A stretch of DNA of 64,000 bases from an uncultured Robinsoniella sp. (GCA_900540475.1 UQGG01000038.1:7867-71866); one strand, 5' to 3'; shown: positions 41,433-51,097, counted from the stretch's first letter. A program made the numbers and translations. The notes: generated by a model from the letters alone, not told the origin.

Positions 41433-42291
41433 ACAGAAAGAAAAAAATGGTTCAAAACAAAAGTTTAAAAGAGACCGTGTAACCGATGTGTTTATGTTTG
41501 TTATTTTGTGTCTGGGCGCTGTGATCATTTTATTTCCCATTCTCTGGATGGTCTGTACCGCTCTTAAATCACCCCAGGAAGTAGCGCAGTATCCACCTAC
41601 CATGATACCTAAAGTACCTATGTTTGAAAATTTTGCGATTGCATGGACCAAAGCTCCGTTTACAAGATATACCATAAATACACTTGTGATTGTATTATTC
41701 ACCATTATTGGAAATGTATTAGTGAATTCATTTGTTGCTTACGGATTTGCAAAAATTGAATTTAAAGGCAGAAAGCCACTGTTTAAAATTGTACTGGCAA
41801 CCATGATGATCCCTGGTTTTGTAACGCTGGTTCCAACCTATGTTATTTTTTCAAAGATTGGATGGGTTGGCACTTATCTGCCCCTGATCATTCCGGCGTT
41901 CACAGGAAATGCCTTTCATATTTTTATGATGCGGCAGTTTTACCGTACCATCCCCAATGAGCTGATGGAAGCAGCAAAAGTAGATGGAGCGGGACACTTT
42001 TATATCTGGGGAAAGCTCATGATGCCTTTGATAAAGCCAATACTGGCAACTATTGCACTGGTTTCGTTTAAAGGAGCGTGGAGCGATTTCCAGGGACCAT
42101 TGCTATATATCAATGATCAGAAGCTATATACGTTACAGTTAGGGCTTCAGGTATTCAAGGGCCAGGGATACACAGAGTGGAACTATTTGATGGCAGTTTC
42201 TTTCCTGTCAATGATACCGATTTTAATTTTATTCTTCTGTTTCCAGAATTATTTTATAGAGGGTATGAATGTAGGCGGCGCTGTTAAATAG
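41422..42291 (+). CDS. Sugar ABC transporter permease (MalG-like)
   Basis: The 289-residue permease has a basic N-terminus and six spans, the first VIILFPILWMVCTALKSPQE-like. The EAA loop is ELMEAAKVDGAGHFYIWGKL, and the C-terminus FQNYFIEGMNVGGAVK is typical. Adjacent ATGs at 41422 and 41425 and a GTG at 41416 are possible starts; GGAAGG lies 5-8 bases before the ATGs. It overlaps the preceding gene by about 11 bases. With that gene it completes the importer of the glycan operon. Confidence 0.93.
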   Translation: MMTRQKEKNGSKQKFKRDRVTDVFMFVILCLGAVIILFPILWMVCTALKSPQEVAQYPPTMIPKVPMFENFAIAWTKAPFTRYTINTLVIVLFTIIGNVLVNSFVAYGFAKIEFKGRKPLFKIVLATMMIPGFVTLVPTYVIFSKIGWVGTYLPLIIPAFTGNAFHIFMMRQFYRTIPNELMEAAKVDGAGHFYIWGKLMMPLIKPILATIALVSFKGAWSDFQGPLLYINDQKLYTLQLGLQVFKGQGYTEWNYLMAVSFLSMIPILILFFCFQNYFIEGMNVGGAVK

Positions 42292-42332
42292 CTTTTTAGT
42301 AAGGGCGATATGAATCAGAAATGGAGAAAAGT

Positions 42333-42989
42333 GTGAAAAAAATTGGTGTGATACATACAACGAAAGCTACCGTAGACAGCTTAACGGAGCTGATTAAAAG
42401 TAAAATTGAGGATGCGGAAGTATATAATATTCTGGATGATTCTATTTTAAGAGATATGGCTGGGGAAAAGAATACCGGGATGGTGCGCTGGCGCTGGCTG
42501 GAATATGCAAAAATTTTAGAGAAGCTGGGAATGGATATTATTTTAAGTGCCTGCTCTACGGTGGGCGGGTTTGCAGAGGAAGCAGATCATGAACTTCGGG
42601 TTCCGGTGCTTCGGATCGATGAAGCTATGGCAGAAAAAGCCGTTGCACAAGGAGAAAAAATAGGCGTATTTGCAACACTAAATTCCACACTCAACCCTAC
42701 CGTCAGCCTGATTAAACGCAAAGCTGAAAAAGCGGGAAGGACAGTAAGTGTCCGGGCAGTTTTGGTAGATGGGGCATATGATGCCCTCATGTCTCAAAAT
42801 AAAGAGCTCCATGACAGCAAAATCGCGGAGGCTCTGAAAGGGTGTCAGGGTGAGGTTGATGTAATTGTGCTGGCACAGGCATCTATGGCATCGGCGGTAT
42901 CCGCATCTTTGGATTTGGATCAGAACCAGATTCTTACAAGTCCCGTACTGGGAATAGACAGATTAAAAGAATGCTTATGTAACGCTTAG
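42333..42989 (+). CDS. Aspartate/glutamate racemase-like protein, substrate unknown
   Basis: About 218 residues with the Asp/Glu/hydantoin racemase fold: KKIGVIHTTKATVDSLTELI, a first catalytic-type Cys in ILSACSTVGG, and GVFATLNSTLNPT. The position of the second catalytic Cys reads VLAQASMAS, so it holds Ala. A normal two-base racemisation is therefore unlikely, and an isomerase, decarboxylase or binding role is possible. I prefer the GTG at 42333, with GGAG 6 bases upstream; the ATG at 42321 lacks a good site. It sits between the permeases and an FGGY kinase, which suggests a step on a sugar or sugar acid rather than an amino acid. Confidence 0.72.
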   Translation: MKKIGVIHTTKATVDSLTELIKSKIEDAEVYNILDDSILRDMAGEKNTGMVRWRWLEYAKILEKLGMDIILSACSTVGGFAEEADHELRVPVLRIDEAMAEKAVAQGEKIGVFATLNSTLNPTVSLIKRKAEKAGRTVSVRAVLVDGAYDALMSQNKELHDSKIAEALKGCQGEVDVIVLAQASMASAVSASLDLDQNQILTSPVLGIDRLKECLCNA

Positions 42990-43046
42990 AAAAAGCGGGG
43001 ACATCGAATAAATTAGGTACTAAAAAATGATAACGAAAGTGATACT

Positions 43047-44540
43047 ATGATTATAGGAATAGATATTGGGACGACCCATATTAAATCAGTATTATTTGAC
43101 CACACAGGCAGGATCATGGGAATTGAGAAGGTCCACACGCCTTTGTCGAAAGACCCGTGGGGTGATGTTTATAAACCAGATGAGGTCTGGGGAGTTGTAA
43201 AAAACCAGATGGCAGGGCTTCTTGCATCTGTGAAAGGGCAGGTGCAGGGAATCAGCATAACCGGTATGGCAGAGGCGGGGCTGATTGTAAACCGCAGGAC
43301 CGGGCTTGAAGAAACGGATATTTTACCCTGGTTTGATAAACGGACGATCGGTCTTGCGCGGCAAGTGTCGGCAGAAGAAGAAGACCGGAATTTTATTTCC
43401 ACTGGTTTACGGGGAAGTTTTAAATATGGAATATATAAATTTCTCTGGTTATTGAAGAACAGAAATATTGGTCAGGAGGATGCAGTATGGCTGTCCATGT
43501 GTGATTTTATTGCATGGAAACTGACAGGGGAATTTGTCACGGATCCAAGCTTTGCAGCGCGGACTTATGTATACGATATAAGAAAAGGCCGCTGGGATGC
43601 AGAGCGCATACGGGGGTATAAACTGGACACGGACAATTTTCCACGTGTGCTGCCAAGCGGTGAAGGGATTGCCATACGTAACCCGGAAATAAGACAGCTG
43701 CTGGGATGCAGGGATCAGGATGTGGTCCGTGCAGCGGTTGCAGGCCATGACCATGTGTGTGCGGCATTTGCCCTTTTGCAGGACAGGGAGAATGACATTT
43801 GCAATAGTTTGGGAACGGCTGAGACCTATATTGGGATACTGCGTGAAGAACAGTTTAAACAGGACAGTGGATTTATATATGGTCCCTTTGTAGACGGGGG
43901 ATATTTCTGGATGGGAAATATACCTTCGGCAGGACAGTCGGTAGAGTGGTTTCGGAAAACAGCCCAGAAAGAAGAAATTACTTATCAGGAAATGAATGAC
44001 ATGCTGGAATCTCTTCCCGGGGATCCTACAGGGATCTTATATTTTCCGTATCTGACAGGAGCAGGCACACCGTCTTTTAAGGCGGATACCGGGGCGGATT
44101 TCATTGGTCTTAGGATGGAACATACTTATGGGCACATTTTAAAAGGAATCATGGAAGGAATTCAATATCAGGCGGCGTGGATTATGGATCTACTTTATCG
44201 CTGGCATGGAATAAGTCCAGGGGTGGTCCGCTGTGCCGGAGGTGCTGTAAACAGCAGAGTCTGGATGCAGATTAAGGCGGATGTACTGGGAAAAGTGATT
44301 CAGGTCCCAGCCGTATCTGAGGCGACTGTGCTAGGGGCGGCAGCACTGTTTATCAAGAAGAATGAAGGTAGAAAAGCCTGCAGTCTGTTTCTGGAAGAGC
44401 CTCTGAGGACAAGAGACTGCTATGATCCGGATGGGGACCGGGGTATGGAATATAACAGATTATGGAGTGAAAAATTTATGCCTTTGGCAGAGATGATTTT
44501 CAAACAAGCTCCGGATGGAGAGAAAGGGTATTGCAGGTAA
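43047..44540 (+). CDS. FGGY-family carbohydrate kinase
   Basis: The 497-residue kinase has both FGGY domains. The N-terminal part has IIGIDIGTTHIKSVLFD, ISITGMAEAGLI and LPWFDKRT. The C-terminal part has AGHDHVCAAFA with the catalytic Asp, NSLGTAETYIGI, YFPYLTGAGTPSF and RCAGGAVNSRVWMQIKADVLG for ATP binding. Members phosphorylate pentoses, hexoses, their ketoses or polyols. The subtype cannot be set from sequence alone. The aldolase gene next to it suggests phosphorylation of a ketose or its product followed by aldol cleavage. It lies 57 bases after the racemase-like gene. Confidence 0.9.
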   Translation: MIIGIDIGTTHIKSVLFDHTGRIMGIEKVHTPLSKDPWGDVYKPDEVWGVVKNQMAGLLASVKGQVQGISITGMAEAGLIVNRRTGLEETDILPWFDKRTIGLARQVSAEEEDRNFISTGLRGSFKYGIYKFLWLLKNRNIGQEDAVWLSMCDFIAWKLTGEFVTDPSFAARTYVYDIRKGRWDAERIRGYKLDTDNFPRVLPSGEGIAIRNPEIRQLLGCRDQDVVRAAVAGHDHVCAAFALLQDRENDICNSLGTAETYIGILREEQFKQDSGFIYGPFVDGGYFWMGNIPSAGQSVEWFRKTAQKEEITYQEMNDMLESLPGDPTGILYFPYLTGAGTPSFKADTGADFIGLRMEHTYGHILKGIMEGIQYQAAWIMDLLYRWHGISPGVVRCAGGAVNSRVWMQIKADVLGKVIQVPAVSEATVLGAAALFIKKNEGRKACSLFLEEPLRTRDCYDPDGDRGMEYNRLWSEKFMPLAEMIFKQAPDGEKGYCR

Positions 44541-44566
44541 TCCTGTAATATGCAGTGGGTATCATT

Positions 44567-45460
44567 ATGACAAAAAGAGTAGAGAATTTGACAGATATTT
44601 TAAAAGATGCAACAGAAAACCAGTATGCAGTGGGATCTTTTTCGGCTCGTTATACGAAACTGATCAGACCGATTATTGAGGCAGCTATTAACCGGAAATC
44701 TCCTGTGATCGTACAGCTTTCAGAAAAAGAGATTATTCGTCATAAGGTGGGGATTGCGGAATTTACAGAGGAATTTTACCGTGTTATGGAAGAACTAAAG
44801 CCATCGGTTCCGGTGGCACTGCATTTAGATCATACGAAGACCATAGCTGTGATCCAGGAAGCAATTGACCATGGCTTTTCCTCGGTTATGATCGATGCTT
44901 CAGAGCTGGAATTTGATGAAAATGTGGCTGTGACAAAAAAGGTAACCGGGATTGCGCATCCCGTTGGTGTTACGGTGGAGGCGGAGCTTGGAAAAATAGG
45001 TACCACTGATTTTGTTGAAACAGATACCGACGAAGAGATGTTTACCGATCCAAAGGAAGCACAGGTGTTTTGCAATCTGACGCAGGCGGACTGTCTGGCT
45101 GTATCAGTTGGAACGGCACATGGCGTATATACCATAAAACAACCCAGCGTAGATTATATGAGAATAGGCAGAATCAATGAGCTTACGGATACACCACTGG
45201 TACTCCACGGCGGTTCCGGTGTACCCAGTGATATGGTGGCAAAAGCAGCCCGCATGCCTTCCGGCGGCGTCAGCAAGGTGAATATAGCAACAGACCTGGA
45301 ACTTGAGATGCTGGCAGTAGTGGGACGGGAAGGCCATATGACCGAAGCGGAGCTAAACAGTTACCCGGAGGATGTAATTGAAAAATCCAGAGAAGCAGTA
45401 CGCCTGTTGGTGGAAGAAAAAATGGATCATTATCTGTTCAGCAGCGGGAAGGCATTGTAA
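44567..45460 (+). CDS. Class II ketose-bisphosphate aldolase (FbaA/GatY/KbaY-like)
   Basis: The 297-residue protein has the class II aldolase barrel. The zinc His lies in HLDHTKT, SVMIDASELEFDENV is the conserved strand, and EAELGKIGTTD matches the usual EGELGxIGG. Further zinc ligands are in VGTAHGVY and in LHGGSGVP. It would split a ketose mono- or bisphosphate into dihydroxyacetone phosphate and an aldehyde. The ATG at 44567 is preferred; a GTG at 44555 is an alternative and neither has a strong ribosome-binding site. Its place after the FGGY kinase suggests the pair handles one sugar, like tagatose or a similar ketose. Confidence 0.88.
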   Translation: MTKRVENLTDILKDATENQYAVGSFSARYTKLIRPIIEAAINRKSPVIVQLSEKEIIRHKVGIAEFTEEFYRVMEELKPSVPVALHLDHTKTIAVIQEAIDHGFSSVMIDASELEFDENVAVTKKVTGIAHPVGVTVEAELGKIGTTDFVETDTDEEMFTDPKEAQVFCNLTQADCLAVSVGTAHGVYTIKQPSVDYMRIGRINELTDTPLVLHGGSGVPSDMVAKAARMPSGGVSKVNIATDLELEMLAVVGREGHMTEAELNSYPEDVIEKSREAVRLLVEEKMDHYLFSSGKAL

Positions 45461-45515
45461 GTTCAGGCTTCTTACTATTACAAAATATAAATATTGATAG
45501 AAAGGCAGGGTAACT

Positions 45516-47966
45516 ATGGGAATCAAGGATAAAAAATTACATATGATTGGGAATGCCCATTTAGATCCGGTATGGCTATGGAACTGGCAGGAAGGATTCC
45601 AGGAGGTAAAAGCGACTTTTAAATCGGCGCTGGACCGTATGAAAGAAGATGAAAATTTTATATTTACATGCAGTTCTTCCTGCTTTTATGAATGGGTAGA
45701 AAAAAATAATCCTGGTATGTTTGCGGAAATTAAACAGAGGGTGGCAGAAGGACGCTGGGAAATAGCCGGGGGCTGGTATATCCAGCCGGACTGCAATATA
45801 CCTTCCGGGGAATCTTATGTCAGACAGGGATTGTATGCTCAGCGTTATTTTAAAGAGAAATTTGGAAAGACAGCAGTCACCGGATATAATGTAGACAGTT
45901 TTGGACATAATGGAAACCTGCCTCAGATCCTTAAAAAGAGCGGGTTGGATAACTATGTATTTATGAGACCGATGCCTCTGGAGAAAGGGCTGCCCGGACG
46001 TATTTTCTGGTGGAAATCCGAGGATGGTTCAAAGGTATTGACTTATCGGATTCCGTATGAGTACTGCACCTGGGGAAAAGATCTGGAGAAATATACCGAG
46101 CGTTTAAAATGCGAACTGGAGGATGGGGAAGATGACCTGATGATGTTCTACGGAGTAGGCAATCACGGGGGCGGACCTACCAGGGAAAATTTAAAGAGTA
46201 TCTATTCCCTTGGTCTCAGGGAAGATATGCCGGTCATGGAGATGGGAACTACCACAGAATTTTTTGAAACCATCCGCAGCAATGGGAAGGAATACCATCA
46301 GGTAACCGGAGATCTCCAGCATCATGCAAGCGGATGTTACAGTGTGATGTCCAGAATCAAACGTGAAAACCGAAGAGCGGAGAATCTGCTGCTGGCTGCG
46401 GAGGCATGGAGCACGATAGCAAATAAAGCAGCCGGACAGGTATATCCGGATGATTTTGAAACAGCTTGGAAAGGTGTTTTGTTCAACCAGTTTCATGATA
46501 TTCTGGCTGGAACCAGCATTCCGTCTGCTTATGAAGATGCGTCTTATCTCTATGGACAGGCAATGGCAATTGGGCAGAAGAACCTGAATTACGCAATACA
46601 GGCGATATCATGGGATATTGATATAGAAGAAGATATCACTATGAAACCCATTGTCGTATTCAATGCCCATCCATTTAAGGGCAGGATGGTAATCGACCTG
46701 GAAGTACGCGGGCTGAATAATGACCAGTATAAGCTTACGGACAGTGAAGGCAATGTAATCAGAGCCCAGCGGATTCAGTCAGAAGCTGCAGTAAACGGAC
46801 AGTCCAGGCTTTTGTTTACGGCAGAACTGCCAAGCATGGGATATGAGGTATTTAAACTGTATCTGAATGTGGAAGAAGCACCGGTATTTGATCATGTCAA
46901 AGTAACGGAACATACACTGGAAAACGACAGGTACTTTTTGGAATTTAATCCGGTAAGCGGATGTATGAAATGTCTGTTTGATAAAAAGGCGGATCTGGAG
47001 ATTCTCAGAAGAGAAGGTGCAAGGCTGTCTGTGATCGAGGATAAATCCGATACCTGGTCTCATAATAAGTTTAAATTTGATAAAGAAATCGGGGATATGA
47101 AGGCTGTCTATCTTCATGTACTGGAAGATGGACCTGTCCGTTCCACACTGCGGATCAAGTATAAATACAACCAGTCTTATGTTATTTCCGATTTTCGTCT
47201 GTACAAAGATCTGGACTATGTAGAAGTTAAGACAGTGGCAGACTGGAGAGAGCCTCAGACGATGCTGAAGGTGAAATATCCAGTAAGGTTTAATTTCCGC
47301 AAGCCGACTTATGAGATTCCATACGGATATATAGAAAAGAGTGCCAATGGGGAAGAAGAACCGGGACAGACCTGGTTTGATTTTACCGGAGAGCATTTTG
47401 AAAAAGGAAAAATGTATGGACTTGCAATTGCAAATGATGCGAAATACAGCTATTCCTTTGATGTGGATGAGATGTGTATGACCATATTGAAAAACTCGGT
47501 ATTTGCCCATCATGATCCCAAACAGCTGGAAGAAGGCATGGAGTATAAATATGTAGATGAAGGTATTCAGGAATTTACTTATCTGCTGCTGCCTCATGAA
47601 GGCACCTGGAAAGATTCAAAGATAGCAGAGCATGCAGCAGCGTTGAATCAGAGACCGGCTGCCATAATTGAAACCTTCCATGCGGGCAGCCAGCCTCAGA
47701 AACAATCGTTTATGGAACTGAAGAGCGACCATGTGGCAGCGGTAGTCATGAAAGAGGCACAAGACCGTGACGGAATTATTATCCGTGCATACGAGAGGAA
47801 GAAACAAAAAGGAAAAGCTGTCCTTAAAGTGCCGTTTTTAAACAGGGAAACGGTTCTGGATTTTGCTCCGTGTGAGATTAAAACGATTAAAATCCCATAC
47901 GATGCTTCCAAAGAAATTACAGAAGTTAATATGCTGGAGTATGAACAGCAGAAAGAGAATTTATAA
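45516..47966 (+). CDS. Alpha-mannosidase-type glycoside hydrolase family 38 (816 residues)
   Basis: The protein begins directly with the GH38 catalytic domain: MIGNAHLDPVWLWNWQEGFQ with the zinc His-x-Asp, AGGWYIQPDCNIPSGES, then NVDSFGHNGNLPQILKKSG with the nucleophile Asp, and VGNHGGGPTRENL. A beta-sandwich C-terminal region (about 380-816) follows, ending with a Lys-rich stretch. There is no signal peptide, so it works in the cytoplasm on imported oligosaccharides. GH38 enzymes cleave alpha-1,2/1,3/1,6-mannosides. It differs in size and domain layout from the second GH38 at 51098, so different linkages are likely. Confidence 0.92.
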   Translation: MGIKDKKLHMIGNAHLDPVWLWNWQEGFQEVKATFKSALDRMKEDENFIFTCSSSCFYEWVEKNNPGMFAEIKQRVAEGRWEIAGGWYIQPDCNIPSGESYVRQGLYAQRYFKEKFGKTAVTGYNVDSFGHNGNLPQILKKSGLDNYVFMRPMPLEKGLPGRIFWWKSEDGSKVLTYRIPYEYCTWGKDLEKYTERLKCELEDGEDDLMMFYGVGNHGGGPTRENLKSIYSLGLREDMPVMEMGTTTEFFETIRSNGKEYHQVTGDLQHHASGCYSVMSRIKRENRRAENLLLAAEAWSTIANKAAGQVYPDDFETAWKGVLFNQFHDILAGTSIPSAYEDASYLYGQAMAIGQKNLNYAIQAISWDIDIEEDITMKPIVVFNAHPFKGRMVIDLEVRGLNNDQYKLTDSEGNVIRAQRIQSEAAVNGQSRLLFTAELPSMGYEVFKLYLNVEEAPVFDHVKVTEHTLENDRYFLEFNPVSGCMKCLFDKKADLEILRREGARLSVIEDKSDTWSHNKFKFDKEIGDMKAVYLHVLEDGPVRSTLRIKYKYNQSYVISDFRLYKDLDYVEVKTVADWREPQTMLKVKYPVRFNFRKPTYEIPYGYIEKSANGEEEPGQTWFDFTGEHFEKGKMYGLAIANDAKYSYSFDVDEMCMTILKNSVFAHHDPKQLEEGMEYKYVDEGIQEFTYLLLPHEGTWKDSKIAEHAAALNQRPAAIIETFHAGSQPQKQSFMELKSDHVAAVVMKEAQDRDGIIIRAYERKKQKGKAVLKVPFLNRETVLDFAPCEIKTIKIPYDASKEITEVNMLEYEQQKENL

Positions 47967-47970
47967 TAGT

Positions 47971-47998
47971 TTGGTATATGCTTCATTAGTGGTATAAT
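47971..47998 (+). promoter_or_regulatory. Possible internal promoter in the glycan operon
   Basis: TTGGTA (47971-47976) and a perfect TATAAT (47993-47998) have a 16-base spacer and lie about 70 bases before the four-carbon acid sugar kinase gene. It may allow separate expression of the second half of the cluster. Confidence 0.5.
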
Positions 47999-48070
47999 AA
48001 ACGGTAGTGTGTATATTTTAGGGAGCCGCCCGGTTTATTCGGAATTACAGCAAAAGTCAGGAGATAAAAA

Positions 48071-49351
48071 ATGCCATATACAGTAGTAATTGCAGATGAT
48101 GTTACAGGAGCTAATGATATCGGAATTATGTACGGAAACTCAGATCTTGAGACAATTGTGTACAGCTATGGAGACGGTAATCAGACCAGTTATGATGAAG
48201 GTGAGGTTGTCATTATTGATACTGATTCCAGATTTGATACCTGTGAGGATGCTTACAGAAAGGTATATGATGCCGTCAGCCAGGTGAAAAGTCCTCAGGT
48301 GAAGCAGTATATAGATAAACAGTGTTCGGTATTCCGCGGAAATATAGGAGCAGAATTTGATGCTATGCTGGATGCTCTTTCAGAGGATTTTGCAGTAGTG
48401 GTTCTGGGATTTCCGGATAACGGAAGAACCACAATCCACAGTGAACATTATGTACACGGGGTACTGCTTGCCGATTCTCAGTTTAAGCAGGATCCGGTGC
48501 ATCCCATGACTAAGTCAAGCCTTGTTGAAATTTTGCAGGAACAGACAAGCCGTAAAGTGGGTGCAATCACTTATGAAGTGACTGACCAGGGCAGTGAGGC
48601 GGTAAAAAAGGCGGTAGATGAATGCCGTAATCTCTATAATTATGTGATTATGGATGTGCGGAATAATGAAGATCTGGCTATACTGGCTAAGGCACTTTTT
48701 GATGAAAAGATCATCTGCGGAAGCTCTGCATTATCGAAATACCTGGCTGAAATTTATGTTCGCGGACAATCCAGGGTACCAGTTTCTGAAACAAAAATAG
48801 AAGAGGCAGAAAAAAGAGTTCTATGTATGGCTGGCAGCCTGACACCCCAGACTACTGCACAGACAGCCTATATGAAAAGCCAGGGATACCCGGTTATTGA
48901 ATTGAATACGAAGCTGTTATTTGATGATGGATCAAAGCAGCAGGAATGCAGCCGGGTATTAAATGAGGTGAAAAAAGCATATGAAAATTCAGTGTTTGTA
49001 ATGCTTCATTCTATGAATTCCAGGGAAGATGTGGAGGAGACGAAACACATTGCAGCGGCAAAAGGAATGGATAATACACAGGTTTCTACCATGGTGTCCG
49101 GTACGCTTGCCATGATTTCCCAACAGGTAATTCGGGATTATGAGATCAGGAGGATCATTGTATGCGGAGGAGACACCAGCGCATCTTTATGTTCCAGTCT
49201 GAATATCCGGGGAATGCGCATTTTAGAAGAAATTGAGCCTGGGCTTCCTACCTGTCAGAGTATTGACAGTCCTTATTATAAAATGGTATTGAAATCCGGG
49301 AGCTTTGGAACAGAATTATTTGTGGAAAAAGCAATGAATATGTTGTTATAA
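48071..49351 (+). CDS. Four-carbon acid sugar kinase family protein (DUF1537 / OtnK-DtnK type)
   Basis: The 426-residue protein has the N-terminal sugar-binding domain with VVIADDVTGANDIGIMYG and IIDTDSRFD, and a C-terminal nucleotide-binding domain with LCMAGSLTPQTTAQTA and IVCGGDTSASLCSSL. Characterised relatives phosphorylate D-threonate, D-erythronate or 3-oxo-tetronates. No tetronate dehydrogenase or PdxA2 is in the window, but a class II aldolase family gene (60405) related to OtnC decarboxylases is. The substrate here may be another sugar acid. The ATG at 48071 has AGGAG 9 bases upstream. It follows an apparent internal promoter. Confidence 0.87.
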   Translation: MPYTVVIADDVTGANDIGIMYGNSDLETIVYSYGDGNQTSYDEGEVVIIDTDSRFDTCEDAYRKVYDAVSQVKSPQVKQYIDKQCSVFRGNIGAEFDAMLDALSEDFAVVVLGFPDNGRTTIHSEHYVHGVLLADSQFKQDPVHPMTKSSLVEILQEQTSRKVGAITYEVTDQGSEAVKKAVDECRNLYNYVIMDVRNNEDLAILAKALFDEKIICGSSALSKYLAEIYVRGQSRVPVSETKIEEAEKRVLCMAGSLTPQTTAQTAYMKSQGYPVIELNTKLLFDDGSKQQECSRVLNEVKKAYENSVFVMLHSMNSREDVEETKHIAAAKGMDNTQVSTMVSGTLAMISQQVIRDYEIRRIIVCGGDTSASLCSSLNIRGMRILEEIEPGLPTCQSIDSPYYKMVLKSGSFGTELFVEKAMNMLL

Positions 49352-49371
49352 CCGCAGAAATATCTGCGGTT
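49350..49371 (+). terminator. Small intercistronic hairpin
   Basis: AACCGCAGA (49350-49358) pairs perfectly with TCTGCGGTT (49363-49371) around a 4-base loop, overlapping the stop codon. Only three T follow, so it may be an mRNA-stabilising structure rather than a full terminator. Confidence 0.55.
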
Positions 49372-49387
49372 TCCAGGGGGTATAAGG

Positions 49388-50026
49388 ATGAAAATTTATA
49401 ATCATATTACACAATTGTTGATGAGGTATCCGGTATTGCAGGGATGTGAATCCGATATTTGGTCTGCATTTACCTGCATACGGGACTCCTTTCGTAAAGG
49501 CGGGATGCTTCTCGTCTGCGGAAACGGAGGAAGCGGGGCAGATTCGGAGCACATCGTAGGTGAACTGATGAAGGAATTTGCAATTAAACGGCCGTTATCT
49601 TCGGAAATGAAAGCAAAGCTAAAAAATATTTCTCTGGAATATGGTGATCTGCTGGCGGAGCATTTACAGGGAGGACTTCCTGCGGTAACTCTTACCAGTA
49701 ATATTGCATTGTCTACGGCGTTTGCCAATGATGCAGTACCAGAGTTAGTATTTGCACAGCAGGTTTACGGATATGGAGACGAAAAAAGTGCACTGATGGG
49801 AATCAGTACTTCCGGTAATTCTAAGAATGTGATTTATGCAGTGGAGACGGCGAAGGCACTGGGCATGAAAACAATCGGAATGACCGGGGAAAAGGGCGGA
49901 GTGCTTAAGGAACTGTGCGATGTATGCATCTGTGTACCGGCTGTGGAAACACCCAATATACAGGAACTTCATCTGCCGGTTTACCATACAGTCTGTATGA
50001 TGCTGGAGGAGGAATTTTTTGGATGA
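49388..50026 (+). CDS. SIS-domain phosphosugar isomerase (GmhA-like)
   Basis: The 212-residue protein is of the phosphoheptose-isomerase type. It has LLVCGNGGSGADSEHIVGEL for the phosphate-binding SIS loop, AVTLTSNIALSTAFANDAV, GISTSGNSKNVIYAVETAKA with the second Ser-rich loop, and GMKTIGMTGEKGG. Family members isomerise sedoheptulose 7-phosphate or related aldose/ketose phosphates, or bind amino-sugar phosphates. Relative to classical GmhA it has extra residues (about 70-95) before the second strand. It overlaps the ROK kinase gene in an ATGA, so an isomerase/kinase pair acting on the same sugar is likely. No heptose pathway genes are present. Confidence 0.85.
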   Translation: MKIYNHITQLLMRYPVLQGCESDIWSAFTCIRDSFRKGGMLLVCGNGGSGADSEHIVGELMKEFAIKRPLSSEMKAKLKNISLEYGDLLAEHLQGGLPAVTLTSNIALSTAFANDAVPELVFAQQVYGYGDEKSALMGISTSGNSKNVIYAVETAKALGMKTIGMTGEKGGVLKELCDVCICVPAVETPNIQELHLPVYHTVCMMLEEEFFG

Positions 50027-50994
50027 GTTATTTGGCTGGGATTGATATTGGCGGCACAAAATGTGCGGTAAGTATTGGAAAAACTACGGAAGATGACGGG
50101 GTAAAGATCTGTTATAAAGAAAAGTTCCCCACTCCTGAGTCACCGGTGGAGGCAGTGCACAAGATGACAGAAACTCTTTCTGCAATGTTGGCAGCTCATC
50201 CGGAAATAGCGCTAAAAGCCATTGGAATCAGCTGCGGAAGTCCGCTGGATTCTAAAAAAGGAGTCATTATGTGTCCGCCGAATCTGCCGAACTGGGATCA
50301 TATAGACGTAGTTACGCCTTTTGTAAAACTGTTTGGTGTTCCGGTTCAGGTACAAAACGATGCAAATGCATGCGGACTTGCAGAATGGCTGTGGGGAGCG
50401 GGAAGAGGCACGCATAATATGATATTTCTCACATTTGGTACGGGTCTTGGTGCGGGACTGATACTGGATGGAAGGCTATACTGCGGGACCTGTGATATGG
50501 CAGGGGAAGTGGGGCATGTGCGCCTGTCAGAGGATGGACCGGAAGGCTATGGAAAAAAGGGATCTTTTGAAGGCTTTTGCAGCGGCGGCGGAATTGCCAG
50601 GTTTGCGGTTCCATATATTGAGGAATGGATCAGAAAGGGAGGAAAGACACAGATTTTAAAACCGGGGAAAACACCCGGGGAGATTACTACGGCAGACATC
50701 GGTTCGGCAGCAGGAGCTGGAGACGAACTGGCACTTGATCTGTTGAAAAAGGCAGGTGAAAATCTGGGAAAAGGTCTCTCTATGCTGATTGATATCCTGA
50801 ATCCGGAGAGAATTGTAATCGGAAGTATTTATCTGCGGCAGGAAGATATTCTCAGGGAACCAATGCTGGAGGTCATCCGAAGGGAAACATTGTTACAGAA
50901 CCGGCAGGTATGTCAGATTGTGCCGGCGGGACTGGGAGAACAACTGGGAGATTATGCTGCTTTATCCGTGGCAGGGAATCTTCTGAGGCAGTAA
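50023..50994 (+). CDS. ROK-family sugar kinase
   Basis: The 323-residue protein has the ROK layout: AGIDIGGTKCAVSIG for phosphate binding, AIGISCGSPLD, VQNDANACGLAEWLWGAG with the catalytic Asp, FLTFGTGLGAGLILDG and GEVGHVRL. The canonical ROK zinc motif CxCGxxGCxE is not visible; the segment reads GPEGYGKKGSFEGFCSGG, so it is a zinc-less variant. It should phosphorylate an amino sugar or hexose such as ManNAc, GlcNAc or mannose, but the specificity is not readable. The ATG at 50023 has GGAGGAGG upstream and overlaps the SIS stop codon; longer starts lie inside that gene. Confidence 0.88.
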   Translation: MSYLAGIDIGGTKCAVSIGKTTEDDGVKICYKEKFPTPESPVEAVHKMTETLSAMLAAHPEIALKAIGISCGSPLDSKKGVIMCPPNLPNWDHIDVVTPFVKLFGVPVQVQNDANACGLAEWLWGAGRGTHNMIFLTFGTGLGAGLILDGRLYCGTCDMAGEVGHVRLSEDGPEGYGKKGSFEGFCSGGGIARFAVPYIEEWIRKGGKTQILKPGKTPGEITTADIGSAAGAGDELALDLLKKAGENLGKGLSMLIDILNPERIVIGSIYLRQEDILREPMLEVIRRETLLQNRQVCQIVPAGLGEQLGDYAALSVAGNLLRQ

Positions 50995-51097
50995 CCACAG
51001 TGTCAGCGCTGCCTGTTCTGCGGACGCGCTGCCGTCAATACATATCGTGAATTGGGCATGCAGTGAAAGAAATGAATTTTCTACAGGAGGTATTCGA

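Noticed and set aside
46779..47597. 272-codon minus-strand open frame
   Set aside because: It is a shadow of the first GH38 gene; composition is typical of antisense translation and nothing supports expression.
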